A stretch of 16,360 bases of DNA from Lachnospiraceae bacterium. GTDB lineage: Bacteria; Bacillota; Clostridia; Lachnospirales; Lachnospiraceae. A model generated the notes under the pieces. That model ran no database searches. It saw only the letters and a list, made by a program, of their open reading frames with translations, and had not been told where the DNA came from. Location of the stretch: contig JAILNW010000111.1 in assembly GCA_024691145.1 (NCBI GenBank), positions 1 through 16,360 on the forward strand. The letters are read 5' to 3'. The position numbers were made by a program, and so were the translations under genes. Below are positions 6,646 through 14,760 of the stretch, in pieces (within the stretch, counting starts at the first letter, position 1; each line of letters starts with the position of its first letter).

Positions 6646-7806
6646 TTAATCATTTATATAATTTACAAGTTTTCCAAGTGATGCCTGTCTCATATTGCTT
6701 ATGTTATTATGAACACCTACATAATCAATATCCGAATCAAGCATATTCATATCTATCTCATCATCATAACCTATAATTCTGTCCTGCATACCGAACATGT
6801 TAAGAAGTGAATAGATACGGCTGTTCATTGATTCTCCAGAATCATCCTTATATCTAAGCATAACTCCTATCTTCTTCGCAAATATAGCAGAAAAAACACA
6901 CGCATGGAAAGAATCTGTAAGTACATACTTGGCATTCCTTATAAGACCTACAAACTCGGCAGGTCCTGCTTCATATACCTGTATGTCTCCAAAATCTGTA
7001 TCATTATCACCATATGCAACCATAGGGAATGTAACAACCTTAAGTCCTAACTGCTTTCCAAGCTTCATAATTCTCTGTCTCTGCTTTGGATTATTACCAA
7101 GCATATATGAGAATATATACTGTCCATCTATATCCGGCATAGCTGCAACCTGTTCCCAGTCATTTCTCTCAAGTAACAAAGTAGGATCAAGCACAAGGTC
7201 AATATTATTAAAACCATTCTCAGCAAGAATATTAACACCTGCCTGCTCTCTTACAGATATATGCTTAAAACTTGATGCAAGATTCTTTACAAGTTCATTC
7301 TCTTTGTTAGAAAGCTTGCTTTTACCAAAACTTGCCGCATATGCAATCTTCTTCTTATCAGCTGCAGCAAAGTCAAGAAGATAACTTTCATCTGTGAATG
7401 TAAAGTTCCATACCTGGTCACTTCCAACAACAAAAGTATCAAACAACTCGTTAGTTTCAGCTATATTCTCTCTTTTAAAAACATCTGTATGATTAATTGA
7501 ATCAATAAATTTATCAAACATCTTGTTTCTTAATGCAATCTTTTCATTAATTAATGCATGTTTCTTTTTATTTAAAGCATTATCAACCTTTTGTGATATC
7601 TTGTCATTTACTTTTCCTACAATCTCCCCAAGGCTTTTTTTCTTGCTGTCCTGCCACTTATTGCAATTATTATAATCTCTCTCATAGCATATCTGGCTGC
7701 ACTCATGTCCCTCTTTCTCTATAGTTTTCTGCAAAGCATATGCCTGAAGAATTCCCCCATAATTATAATTCTTGTGATACAAAGTTAGTATACCAACCTT
7801 TGCCAC
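6646..7806 (-). CDS. Polysaccharide pyruvyl transferase family protein (CsaB/WcaK-like)
   Basis: The 386-residue protein opens with VGILTLYHKNYNYGGILQAY and contains VVGSDQVWN and TDSFHACVFSAIF, all typical of the polysaccharide pyruvyltransferase family, including the conserved SFHA histidine. Members add pyruvate as a ketal to sugars of a polysaccharide, using phosphoenolpyruvate, which makes the polymer acidic. The start is GTG 7806 with GAGGAGGAG upstream, directly after the stop of the GT2 gene. It is the last gene of the ten-gene operon. In many gut clostridia and Bacteroidetes this family travels with the FrhB-like protein found here at the operon start. Confidence 0.9.
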   Translation of the reverse strand: MAKVGILTLYHKNYNYGGILQAYALQKTIEKEGHECSQICYERDYNNCNKWQDSKKKSLGEIVGKVNDKISQKVDNALNKKKHALINEKIALRNKMFDKFIDSINHTDVFKRENIAETNELFDTFVVGSDQVWNFTFTDESYLLDFAAADKKKIAYAASFGKSKLSNKENELVKNLASSFKHISVREQAGVNILAENGFNNIDLVLDPTLLLERNDWEQVAAMPDIDGQYIFSYMLGNNPKQRQRIMKLGKQLGLKVVTFPMVAYGDNDTDFGDIQVYEAGPAEFVGLIRNAKYVLTDSFHACVFSAIFAKKIGVMLRYKDDSGESMNSRIYSLLNMFGMQDRIIGYDDEIDMNMLDSDIDYVGVHNNISNMRQASLGKLVNYIND

Positions 7807-7822
7807 TATAATCTCCTCCTCA

Positions 7823-8842
7823 TTAATTATTCTTTATCTTTATAACGAACCATACAAGCGCAGGGTGTTTATTAACTACAAATGAATGGATAATTCTCTG
7901 TTTAATTGGATTCTTCTTGTAAGGATACTCATGAAGTACTTCCTGTATGCATTCATCCTTACATATACCTTTTATAAGCTTAATAGCTTCTTTTCTGCTA
8001 TAAAGCTCAACTATTCTCTGAAGATAATATCTCATGAATCCTAAAAATAATCTTGATAATCTCATCTTTCCCTCTTTATGATTATCTAATCTTTGTAATT
8101 TAGAATCCACTTCCCTGAAAAATCTGACATTCTTATCATGCATATCTGTCTTGTAAGTCTTTGTAAATGATACTTCATTCTCAAGATAATGATAGTACAT
8201 CTCCTTTACAACAGACACACCATTAGAATGAAGAAAATAATCAACATTAAACATTGTATCTTCTGAATAAAATACTCTTTCAGAATAAAATGTAAGATTA
8301 TTATCTCTTATTACCTGCATGGAATAAAGACCTTTCCATACAGCAACTCCAATAACAAAATCACTCTCAGCATCCGGCTTTGAGCCAAGAATATTAAATA
8401 ATATATCATCAATAACTTCCTGTCCATAGTATGACTTCCCATGAAGAGGATTAGGATTCTCATAAACTGTTCCCTTTGTATCTATCTGTAAAAATCCACA
8501 GAGACATGAATCAGTATTATTAGCCTTAATCTCATTATACATAGATTCATACATAACAGGATCTATATAATCATCACTGTCAACAAAAGCCACAAATTCC
8601 CCGGTTGCGACTTCTAGTCCGGAATTACGGGCCATACCTGGACCGCCATTCTTCTTATGAATTACCTTAACTCTTGGATCTGCCTCACTATATCTGTCAC
8701 AGATTGCAGGTGAGCTGTCAGTAGATTCATCATCAACAAGGATAAGTTCCAGTTCTTTAAGAGTCTGATTAAGTATACTATCTATACATCTTGACAGATA
8801 CTTCTCAGCATTATAAACAGGAACTATAACACTAACCTTCAT
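7823..8842 (-). CDS. Family 2 glycosyltransferase
   Basis: MKVSVIVPVYNAEKYLSRC at the N-terminus, the LVDDESTD segment and VDSDD (residues 87-91) define a GT-A fold family 2 glycosyltransferase of 339 residues. The GGPGMARNSGLEVATGE stretch is typical of the EpsJ/CpsI group. The frame also has an ATG six bases earlier (8848), but the GAGGGG site is nine bases from the second ATG and only three from the first, and relatives begin MKVSVIVP, so I use 8842. A G-rich acceptor loop and a basic C-terminus suggest action at the inner membrane face on lipid-linked intermediates. Sugar specificity cannot be read. It lies between the polymerase and pyruvyltransferase genes. Confidence 0.92.
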   Translation of the reverse strand: MKVSVIVPVYNAEKYLSRCIDSILNQTLKELELILVDDESTDSSPAICDRYSEADPRVKVIHKKNGGPGMARNSGLEVATGEFVAFVDSDDYIDPVMYESMYNEIKANNTDSCLCGFLQIDTKGTVYENPNPLHGKSYYGQEVIDDILFNILGSKPDAESDFVIGVAVWKGLYSMQVIRDNNLTFYSERVFYSEDTMFNVDYFLHSNGVSVVKEMYYHYLENEVSFTKTYKTDMHDKNVRFFREVDSKLQRLDNHKEGKMRLSRLFLGFMRYYLQRIVELYSRKEAIKLIKGICKDECIQEVLHEYPYKKNPIKQRIIHSFVVNKHPALVWFVIKIKNN

Positions 8843-8873
8843 AAACATTTACCCCTCTCATATCATATCAATG

Positions 8874-8897
8874 CCGCAGCCTAACCCATGACTGCGG
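8874..8897 (-). other. Intercistronic hairpin between polymerase and glycosyltransferase genes
   Basis: Arms 8874-8881 and 8890-8897 form an 8-base-pair G+C-rich stem in the minus-strand RNA, with one G-U pair visible only in that orientation and an 8-base loop. No U-run follows. It may mark an RNA processing or stability site, or a weak attenuator that lowers expression of the last two genes. Confidence 0.45.
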
Positions 8898-8904
8898 ACA
8901 TCTA

Positions 8905-10242
8905 TTAATTATTGCTATTCTCATACTTCTTTTTTGCAACTTCATAAACTTTATCTTTATAAATAATATATGGTATGGCATAGAAATAAAATAACATATA
9001 TGCAATAATGTTCATCATTGAATTATCATACAATGAATAAACAAATATCATTACACTTGATGTAATACCAATAATATAATATCTTCTGTCATCGTTATTT
9101 CTAACCATTCTCACTACACATGTACAAATATTAGTAATAATAAATATTATGTACAAAGCCATTCCAAGCAATCCATTCTCAATTACATAATATGAATCAA
9201 AGAACCAGTCATAACACAAAAATCCATATGTATTATGAAATGGTGTTCCCTCACTTGCGTAACCTAGTCCTAATCCAAAGAGTTTCTGTAGTGGTGTATT
9301 TAAGAAATTCTCAAGTACATATGGTAATGATGTTAGTCTGTTAAGAGCTCTTCCTGTTCCACCATAATTATCATCTGATGCATACTCAATCATCTTGCTT
9401 ATGCTAAAGAAATCCTTGAATATAGGATAAATCTGTCCCATTATCTGAATGGCTATAAAGATTACAATCATAAATGAAACAAATATTCCGATTGTTTTCT
9501 TACTTGGTTTATAACAAAGCACAACAAGCGCTATTATAAATACCAACTCAATATATAATAATTTTAATTCACTTAATGTAGCTACATAAACTGTACCTCC
9601 AAGTACACTTACAGCTTTAACAAGACTGATCTTATTACTAAAGAACATAGCTAAAGCGTAAATACACATAAGAGATAAGAATACATTATTCTCTGCATTA
9701 CCACCAACCTGAATACCAAATATTCCACCGTTAAAGTCCCACTTTATACCCTGTACAAAATACTGTATGGAAGACATAATAACATCAAGTATAAACAATC
9801 CATACAGAAGGCTGAATATCTTTTCAACATCTTTTCTATTAAGAAAGATAATACATGAAAAGAAAAACATAAAGTATCTGTATATCTTTACGAAACACCT
9901 TAAATATGCACCGATGCTTCCTGAGTTCGCTATAAACGAGATTATGGTAGTAAGTAATAATAATGCGAAAATCGTCATTGGTATAGCTACAAAGCATTTT
10001 TTACCATGTCTTAATCTTACCATTATTGCCAGTGTAAACAAATATACAACCAGTATATCTCCAAAATATTTAATAAGCACGGCAGGTATTCCTATCTGTG
10101 TTGAAACGACTTTATTAAGTCCAACAAACAAGAATAATAAAATAATAATAAGATGAGGTTTATCTCTGAAAAGATAAAAAACCCATGTCATACATGCTAA
10201 TAATGCTAATAATATCAGCAATACTCCAATCAATATACTCAT
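8905..10242 (-). CDS. Wzy-like polysaccharide polymerase / O-antigen ligase-type membrane protein
   Basis: The 445-residue product is almost wholly hydrophobic, with about ten or more predicted membrane segments and one larger extracytoplasmic loop in the second half, from about SKMIEYASDD to FFDSYYVIENG. That loop contains LGLGYASEGTPFHNTYG, resembling the catalytic-loop region (GLGxxxxxxHN) of the Wzy/WaaL superfamily. Wzy joins lipid-linked repeat units outside the membrane. Its place between Wzz and glycosyltransferase genes, with Wzx elsewhere in the locus, fits this role. ATG 10242 has AGGAT upstream. Sequence conservation in this family is low, so the call rests on topology, the loop motif and context. 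Confidence 0.85.
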   Translation of the reverse strand: MSILIGVLLILLALLACMTWVFYLFRDKPHLIIILLFLFVGLNKVVSTQIGIPAVLIKYFGDILVVYLFTLAIMVRLRHGKKCFVAIPMTIFALLLLTTIISFIANSGSIGAYLRCFVKIYRYFMFFFSCIIFLNRKDVEKIFSLLYGLFILDVIMSSIQYFVQGIKWDFNGGIFGIQVGGNAENNVFLSLMCIYALAMFFSNKISLVKAVSVLGGTVYVATLSELKLLYIELVFIIALVVLCYKPSKKTIGIFVSFMIVIFIAIQIMGQIYPIFKDFFSISKMIEYASDDNYGGTGRALNRLTSLPYVLENFLNTPLQKLFGLGLGYASEGTPFHNTYGFLCYDWFFDSYYVIENGLLGMALYIIFIITNICTCVVRMVRNNDDRRYYIIGITSSVMIFVYSLYDNSMMNIIAYMLFYFYAIPYIIYKDKVYEVAKKKYENSNN

Positions 10243-10261
10243 TTTATTTCATCCTATCTTG

Positions 10262-10960
10262 TTAAATGAATTCTCTGTCCTTCTCGTTATCAAACTTTGG
10301 TACTATTCCTATTATCTCAACTTCTCCTGCACAAGTAAAGTCTTCAATATAAACAATCTTCTTGGAAGAAAGTCTTCTGATCATAAGAACTGCTGCAAAT
10401 AATATAGCACATGCTATACCGCAGATAATTCTTATAAGCCACTGTGTTAATGCACCATTTCTTTCTCTTTTTACATCTTCCTCATCAGCATGATCAAGTA
10501 CAGAAACCACATTATCACCAAGACGATTACATGCCTCAACAACAAATGCTTCTGATACTGCATTGGCAACATCCATTGCCTCTTCTGGATTTTCTGAAAC
10601 AGCGCTTATTTTTAAAGTAACCATGGCACTAGGATCTATAGTTATCATGTCCTCAAGATCTTCCTGTGTAAGATCATAGTCTAACATAGCCATAGCTCTG
10701 TTTAATACAAGACTTGTCTTAATAAATGAAGAATAATTTAACATCGCCTTAGTTGATGATTCAGTTACTGAATAATCACCATAGGCTGAAGAACTTATTA
10801 CAGTTGTTGCCTTGTATGTATCTGTACCAAAATCCAAAGATGCAAGAAATCCTATAAGTATACCTACCATTGCTGCTACAACAATAAGTTCCCAATTCTT
10901 CTTACACTCTTTAAAACAATTCCTACTGTCACTTAATAATGAATTAAACTCATTTTCCAC
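10262..10960 (-). CDS. Wzz-like chain-length determinant / CpsC-type membrane adaptor
   Basis: This 232-residue protein has the Wzz layout: a short cytoplasmic N-terminus, a first membrane segment at about 24-42, an extracytoplasmic region with the typical YKATTVIS strand and a helical part (PEEAMDVANAVSEAFV), a second membrane segment at about 172-193, and a cytoplasmic tail of about 38 residues. Such proteins set polymer length and, in Gram-positive bacteria, activate a CpsD-type tyrosine kinase. The start is GTG 10960 with AGGAGG eight bases upstream. The partner kinase-like gene lies upstream but is separated by the Ig-like protein gene, an unusual insertion in the normally adjacent pair. 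Confidence 0.88.
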   Translation of the reverse strand: MENEFNSLLSDSRNCFKECKKNWELIVVAAMVGILIGFLASLDFGTDTYKATTVISSSAYGDYSVTESSTKAMLNYSSFIKTSLVLNRAMAMLDYDLTQEDLEDMITIDPSAMVTLKISAVSENPEEAMDVANAVSEAFVVEACNRLGDNVVSVLDHADEEDVKRERNGALTQWLIRIICGIACAILFAAVLMIRRLSSKKIVYIEDFTCAGEVEIIGIVPKFDNEKDREFI

Positions 10961-10994
10961 TGTGTCAACCTCCTTAAATTACTCCAAATTACGA

Positions 10995-11906
10995 TTACTT
11001 TTTCTTTTTAGATATATATTTTGTAAGGAATACCACAAGCAGAACTGCAATTATTCCCATCATAGCCAGGTCTGAACTAGATACCTTGCTTTTTTCTTCT
11101 TTCTCACCAGAATTAATGTCATTAGTCTTAGTTGAATTTGTACTTGCAAGTACGCTTGTTGTTAATTCAGTACTCTGGCTTGTGTGTGCTACTCCAGCTG
11201 TTCCCTCATATGTGAAATAAATATTGACTGTTTTCTCACCAGCCTCAGTAAATGTTACAGACACGTCTCTGTACTTTTTGTCTCCGGCAGCTAATGTTCC
11301 AAGATCAACCTCTGTCTCACCATCTTTTATATCACCTTCCATATGAAGTTTAACATTCTTCATATCTGACTGGCTGATATTACTATACTCAATATTGATA
11401 AGTGCTGGCTTATTAGCCACTACCTTATCAACAATAGAAGCATTATTAACTTCAATATTGTCTGTATCCTGCTGTGAAATTCCTATATAGAATTCATTAT
11501 TCATTGCAGTAGCATTGGCTCCAGTACCTTCAAGATGATTAGTTCTTACAGTTATCTGGCACTCACCATTAAAGTTTCTATTTGATGAAACACGCCACTT
11601 AACATTACTTGTAACAGTTTCTCCTGCCTTAATCTGATCAATGTAAAGCTGGTTACTTGATCCCTCTGCTGGAGATAATATATTATCACTGCTTGTAAAT
11701 GTTATAAGCACGCTGTTTGCATCTCTGTCTGTACTTACGTTTCTTAGTGAAAACTCTATTTCCACTACACTTCCTGAACTTAAAGAACCTGAAACAATCT
11801 TATATGAATCAAGTATTATTCTTGATGAACCAACAGGATCTGCATATGCTTTAGATGGTATCATCATAATTATTATCATTAATGCTAAAGCTAAATATTT
11901 CTTCAA
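10995..11906 (-). CDS. Secreted, C-terminally membrane-anchored protein with Ig-like (CARDB-type) domains
   Basis: A 303-residue protein with a clear signal peptide (cleavage probably after SKAYA, about residue 22), two beta-rich Ig-like regions (about 27-140 and 150-250) and a C-terminal membrane segment (about 279-297) ending in KKKK. Features such as VEIEFSLRNVST and PALINIEYSNIS followed by paired Asn/Thr-rich strands resemble CARDB/COG1361-type adhesion or scaffold domains. A Ser/Thr/Lys/Glu-rich stalk precedes the anchor. The start is TTG 11906, with AAGGAGGG upstream. No enzymatic motif is seen. Sitting between CpsD-like and Wzz-like genes, it may be an extracellular part of the assembly or export machine, or hold polymer at the surface. 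This role is inference. Confidence 0.85.
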   Translation of the reverse strand: MKKYLALALMIIIMMIPSKAYADPVGSSRIILDSYKIVSGSLSSGSVVEIEFSLRNVSTDRDANSVLITFTSSDNILSPAEGSSNQLYIDQIKAGETVTSNVKWRVSSNRNFNGECQITVRTNHLEGTGANATAMNNEFYIGISQQDTDNIEVNNASIVDKVVANKPALINIEYSNISQSDMKNVKLHMEGDIKDGETEVDLGTLAAGDKKYRDVSVTFTEAGEKTVNIYFTYEGTAGVAHTSQSTELTTSVLASTNSTKTNDINSGEKEEKSKVSSSDLAMMGIIAVLLVVFLTKYISKKKK

Positions 11907-11923
11907 CTTAAAACCCTCCTTGA

Positions 11924-12622
11924 TTATCTCTTATTATTTTTAAGATACTTCTTCTCATTGAAATAATCATAATTCTTCATGAATGAATCGTATTCTTTAC
12001 GTTCAATCTTATTAGCAACAATTCCAAGATAATTAACATTCTGTTTTGCAAATATTGCTTTACACTGAGCAAGTGTCTCTCTATCAGCATTAGTAGAAGA
12101 AACAACCAGTACCGCATCCATCTTTTCCATAAGTACAAGCATCTCAACGGATGTATTAACAGCTGGCATATCAAAAAATATTATATCAAAACTGTCCTTA
12201 ATCTTACTCATGAAATTATCCATAGCTTCTGAGCATAAAAGCTCCATTGAAAAATCCTGCATTCTTCCACTTGGAATAAATGTAAGATTCTTTATACTTG
12301 TTTCATAAATCATATCCTGTGCTGAACACACACCTGAAATATAATCTAATAATCCCTTACTAGTATTATCGCACAATCTCTTGCAGCTCTCTTCTTTGTT
12401 AAAGTTACCATCTACAAGAAGTACTCTTTCTCCAATAGATGCAGCAGCAATAGCTATATCAATAGTCATTGTTGTTGTTCCAACCATAGGTTCGCTTCCA
12501 CATAAACCAAATACTTTGTATCCATATTTTTTCTTTTTAGTATTGATTGCAACAACAGTTCTGCTTACAGCGTCATTAAGAACTGTGCTTTTCATTCGAT
12601 AGATTTCAACTTGCTTTTCCAT
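11924..12622 (-). CDS. CpsD/MinD-like ATPase family protein with degenerate P-loop
   Basis: The 232-residue protein aligns with bacterial tyrosine kinases of the CpsD/YwqD type: VFGLCGSEPMVGTTTMTIDIA at 37-57 is the Walker A region, RVLLVDGNF (Asp71) the Walker A' region, FDIIFFDMPAV (Asp151) Walker B, and the C-terminus carries a Tyr cluster (Tyr211, 218, 220, 226). The P-loop lysine that binds nucleotide phosphates is replaced by Thr49, and Walker A' reads DGN rather than DAD. ATP hydrolysis or kinase activity is therefore doubtful; it may act as a non-catalytic partner of the Wzz-like protein, still able to be phosphorylated at the Tyr tail. ATG 12622 follows GAGAGG. Frame and codons are intact, so this is not a decaying gene. 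Confidence 0.87.
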   Translation of the reverse strand: MEKQVEIYRMKSTVLNDAVSRTVVAINTKKKKYGYKVFGLCGSEPMVGTTTMTIDIAIAAASIGERVLLVDGNFNKEESCKRLCDNTSKGLLDYISGVCSAQDMIYETSIKNLTFIPSGRMQDFSMELLCSEAMDNFMSKIKDSFDIIFFDMPAVNTSVEMLVLMEKMDAVLVVSSTNADRETLAQCKAIFAKQNVNYLGIVANKIERKEYDSFMKNYDYFNEKKYLKNNKR

Positions 12623-12641
12623 TACTTACCTCTCAATCCTT

Positions 12642-13709
12642 TCAATTATTTATAACGTCATTATAATAAGTTTCAAGCATCTTAATATGTCTCTTAAGTG
12701 AGAACTGCTCTGTTACAAGCTCATATGCCTTTTCACTCATTGAAAGTCTTAAATCCCTGTTATTAATTAATTCATTAAGACTGTTATATATTGCATCCAC
12801 ATCACTAGGATTAATCAATATACCATTTTCCCCGCTAAATATAACCTCTGGAATAGAAGCTATATTAGTACTTATATTAACTATTCCATATGCCATAGTT
12901 TCAAGAATAGTCATTGGAAGACCTTCATTATATGATGGCAATATGTTAATAATAGTATTTTTAAGGATTTCCTTCTTCTGCTCACCGCTTACCCAGCCAA
13001 CATGAGCAATTCTGTGTCTTATTTTCTTCTTATCAATTAAAGCATTAACTTTATCTATCTCTCCATCTCCACAAAGATAGAAAACATACTTTTTATCTAT
13101 AACACTGTCTAATCTTTCTATTGCATTAAGCAAATCATATGTACCTTTTCTTTCTCCAAGTCTTCCAAGGAAAAGGATTCCTGTTCCATCAGGGTTATAC
13201 ATATTATTATCATAAGTTCCTACTGCATTGTATAAAACTTTAACCTTTGCATCAGGACACATATATTCTATATTATCGGTTAATTTGTTACTTAAAACAA
13301 TATTAAGATCAGCTGCAAGTAAAGTTCTGTATATCTGATTCTTTAATGACTTTGAACCCTGTTTATAATATTCTAAAAATTCTGCTCCATGATGATGTAT
13401 AATAACCTTCATGTTATATTTCTTACAGAGTTTAACTATACTGGCTTTTCTCTTGAAACTTCCCCTCTCAGACATATGAACATGAATAATGTCTGCGCTA
13501 TGTTTCTTACATATCTTCTTAACTTTCTTATAACCCTTTTTGTAAACTTTAATCTTTTTTAATATTCCTGGTTCATCATGAGTTGCTATATGTTCAATCT
13601 CATAATCCTCCCAGCCATCATAATTAACATAGTTATTCATAACGGAGGATATTCCTCCCTTAACTGTTAACTCGGACCCCACAATATATACTTTCTTTTT
13701 ATCCTTCAT
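12642..13709 (-). CDS. Family 4 (GT-B fold) glycosyltransferase
   Basis: The N-terminal domain holds the glycine-rich VKGGISSVMNNY loop, and the C-terminal domain has ILFLGRLGERKGTYDLL and the EX7E motif (Glu262 and Glu270 in EGLPMTILE) of retaining GT4 glycosyltransferases. HVHMSERGSFKRKA resembles the WcaG/EpsD-type acceptor region. It adds a sugar to the lipid-linked repeat unit in the cytoplasm. The frame extends to TTG 13724, but GAGGAG lies inside that extension, seven bases before ATG 13709, so I use ATG 13709 (355 aa). It overlaps nothing; 47 bases separate it from the gene upstream. Confidence 0.93.
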   Translation of the reverse strand: MKDKKKVYIVGSELTVKGGISSVMNNYVNYDGWEDYEIEHIATHDEPGILKKIKVYKKGYKKVKKICKKHSADIIHVHMSERGSFKRKASIVKLCKKYNMKVIIHHHGAEFLEYYKQGSKSLKNQIYRTLLAADLNIVLSNKLTDNIEYMCPDAKVKVLYNAVGTYDNNMYNPDGTGILFLGRLGERKGTYDLLNAIERLDSVIDKKYVFYLCGDGEIDKVNALIDKKKIRHRIAHVGWVSGEQKKEILKNTIINILPSYNEGLPMTILETMAYGIVNISTNIASIPEVIFSGENGILINPSDVDAIYNSLNELINNRDLRLSMSEKAYELVTEQFSLKRHIKMLETYYNDVINN

Positions 13710-13756
13710 AACAATTCTCCTCAAATAATATTCCCCACCAACATTACTGCCTTATG

Positions 13757-13787
13757 TTATCTGGCTTCAACCTCATGCGCCAGATAA
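13757..13787 (-). other. Inverted repeat over the pssE-like stop codon
   Basis: A perfect 9-base inverted repeat (13757-13765 with 13779-13787, arm TTATCTGGC on the plus strand, 13-base spacer) covers the last codons and stop of the PssE-like gene. No U-run follows, so it is not a standard terminator; it could protect the upstream mRNA segment or be incidental to the coding sequence. Confidence 0.35.
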
Positions 13788-14248
13788 TCGTTAAGAAATC
13801 CCACCAGCTGAGTATGAGATGTCTTGTATTCATCAAAATCATGCATCTTGGCTTCTTTTATATTAGAACCAAGTTTCTTTAAATTCTCGCACGAAAATAT
13901 ATAATTCTTCTGTTCAAACGCTGTTGTAATATCCTTCTGATGATCATCTACATGCTCTTTATACTTTTTGAGCCTTGGACAAGCAACAATCTTCTTATGC
14001 ATAGCAAGTGCAGACAAAATAGTTCCCACACCTCCATGGCATACAAGCACATCACACTCTTCAATGTACTTATTAAACATTTCCTTATCCATTAACTTAT
14101 AATACTCATAATTCTTAGGCTCATAATCTGAATTACCTATCTGAGCAACAACTTTCTCAGTTATCTCGTTCCGCTCAATTAACTCATCTATTTTTTTCAA
14201 TAACCTGTCGAACTGGAACTTCTGAGTTCCCAACACTACGAAAATCAT
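13757..14248 (-). CDS. PssE/Alg13-like catalytic subunit of a split glycosyltransferase
   Basis: MIFVVLGTQKFQFDRLLKKI and CDVLVCHGGVGTILSAL with the following CPRLKKYKEHVDDHQ are the donor-binding half of GT28/GT1-like enzymes, as in Alg13 and rhizobial PssE or streptococcal Cps14G. At 163 residues it contains only the C-terminal Rossmann-like half; the acceptor half is the next-door PssD-like gene. The frame extends to ATG 14263, but homologues begin MIFVTVGT, so I favour ATG 14248, with AAGG five bases upstream. The pair commonly adds the second sugar (often galactose or glucose) to the lipid-linked first sugar. Confidence 0.9.
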   Translation of the reverse strand: MIFVVLGTQKFQFDRLLKKIDELIERNEITEKVVAQIGNSDYEPKNYEYYKLMDKEMFNKYIEECDVLVCHGGVGTILSALAMHKKIVACPRLKKYKEHVDDHQKDITTAFEQKNYIFSCENLKKLGSNIKEAKMHDFDEYKTSHTQLVGFLNDYLAHEVEAR

Positions 14249-14270
14249 AGTCTCCTTCTCCATTCTTTAT

Positions 14271-14726
14271 CTAGAAAACACTTCCAGCATATGTTGCCAG
14301 AGGATAAACATCCAACAATTCCTTCCATTGAACAATAAATAAATCAGCTATTCTATACATAAGTCTTCCTGTCAATGACGGACTAGTTACTCTTGCAAAT
14401 GACTCAATATATATAATCTTTATACCCATCATCTTTCCTACTATACATAAAGGACATGTTGCAAGTGCTCCAGTAGAAATAATACAATCTGGTTTTTCAT
14501 ATCTTAAAATGCTTCTTGAAAGCGAAAATAACTTAATAAACTTAAATAAGAAAAATATCTCTCTTCTGTTTATCTGTGGTACGTAATATACATCATCACA
14601 CAGTTCTTCACCAGTTCTTCCGCCCTTTTCAGTAACCAGAAAGGCTTTATTACCTTCTTTAATCTTCTTCAGCTGTGCAATTTCCTCAAAATGCCCGCCT
14701 GATGAAGCAGCAAAACAAATCTTCAT
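14271..14726 (-). CDS. PssD/Alg14-like membrane subunit of a split glycosyltransferase
   Basis: The 151-residue product begins MKICFAASSGGHFEEIAQL, the glycine-rich acceptor-domain motif of Alg14, PssD and Cps14F, followed by IISTGALATCPLCIVGKMMG, IKIIYIESFARV and a hydrophobic segment suited to membrane association. It recruits the PssE-like partner to the membrane and supplies the acceptor-binding half. ATG 14726 follows AGGGGG; an ATG five bases earlier is closed at once by TAA. The PssE-like gene follows within about 20 bases, so the subunits are likely made together. Confidence 0.91.
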   Translation of the reverse strand: MKICFAASSGGHFEEIAQLKKIKEGNKAFLVTEKGGRTGEELCDDVYYVPQINRREIFFLFKFIKLFSLSRSILRYEKPDCIISTGALATCPLCIVGKMMGIKIIYIESFARVTSPSLTGRLMYRIADLFIVQWKELLDVYPLATYAGSVF

Positions 14727-14760
14727 TACATTATCCCCCTTTTATTATAAAAAGTCATCA

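Noticed and set aside
6929..7384. Plus-strand open frame of 151 codons opposite the pyruvyltransferase gene
   Set aside because: It is antisense to a clearly real gene, lacks a ribosome site and family features, and mirrors the codon bias of the minus strand.
9767..10156. Plus-strand open frame opposite the polymerase gene
   Set aside because: Antisense shadow of a gene for a membrane protein; no ribosome site or recognisable domain.
11977..12174. Minus-strand frame of 65 codons inside the CpsD-like gene in another frame
   Set aside because: It is nested in a conserved gene, has no ribosome site and a low-complexity Leu-rich product.
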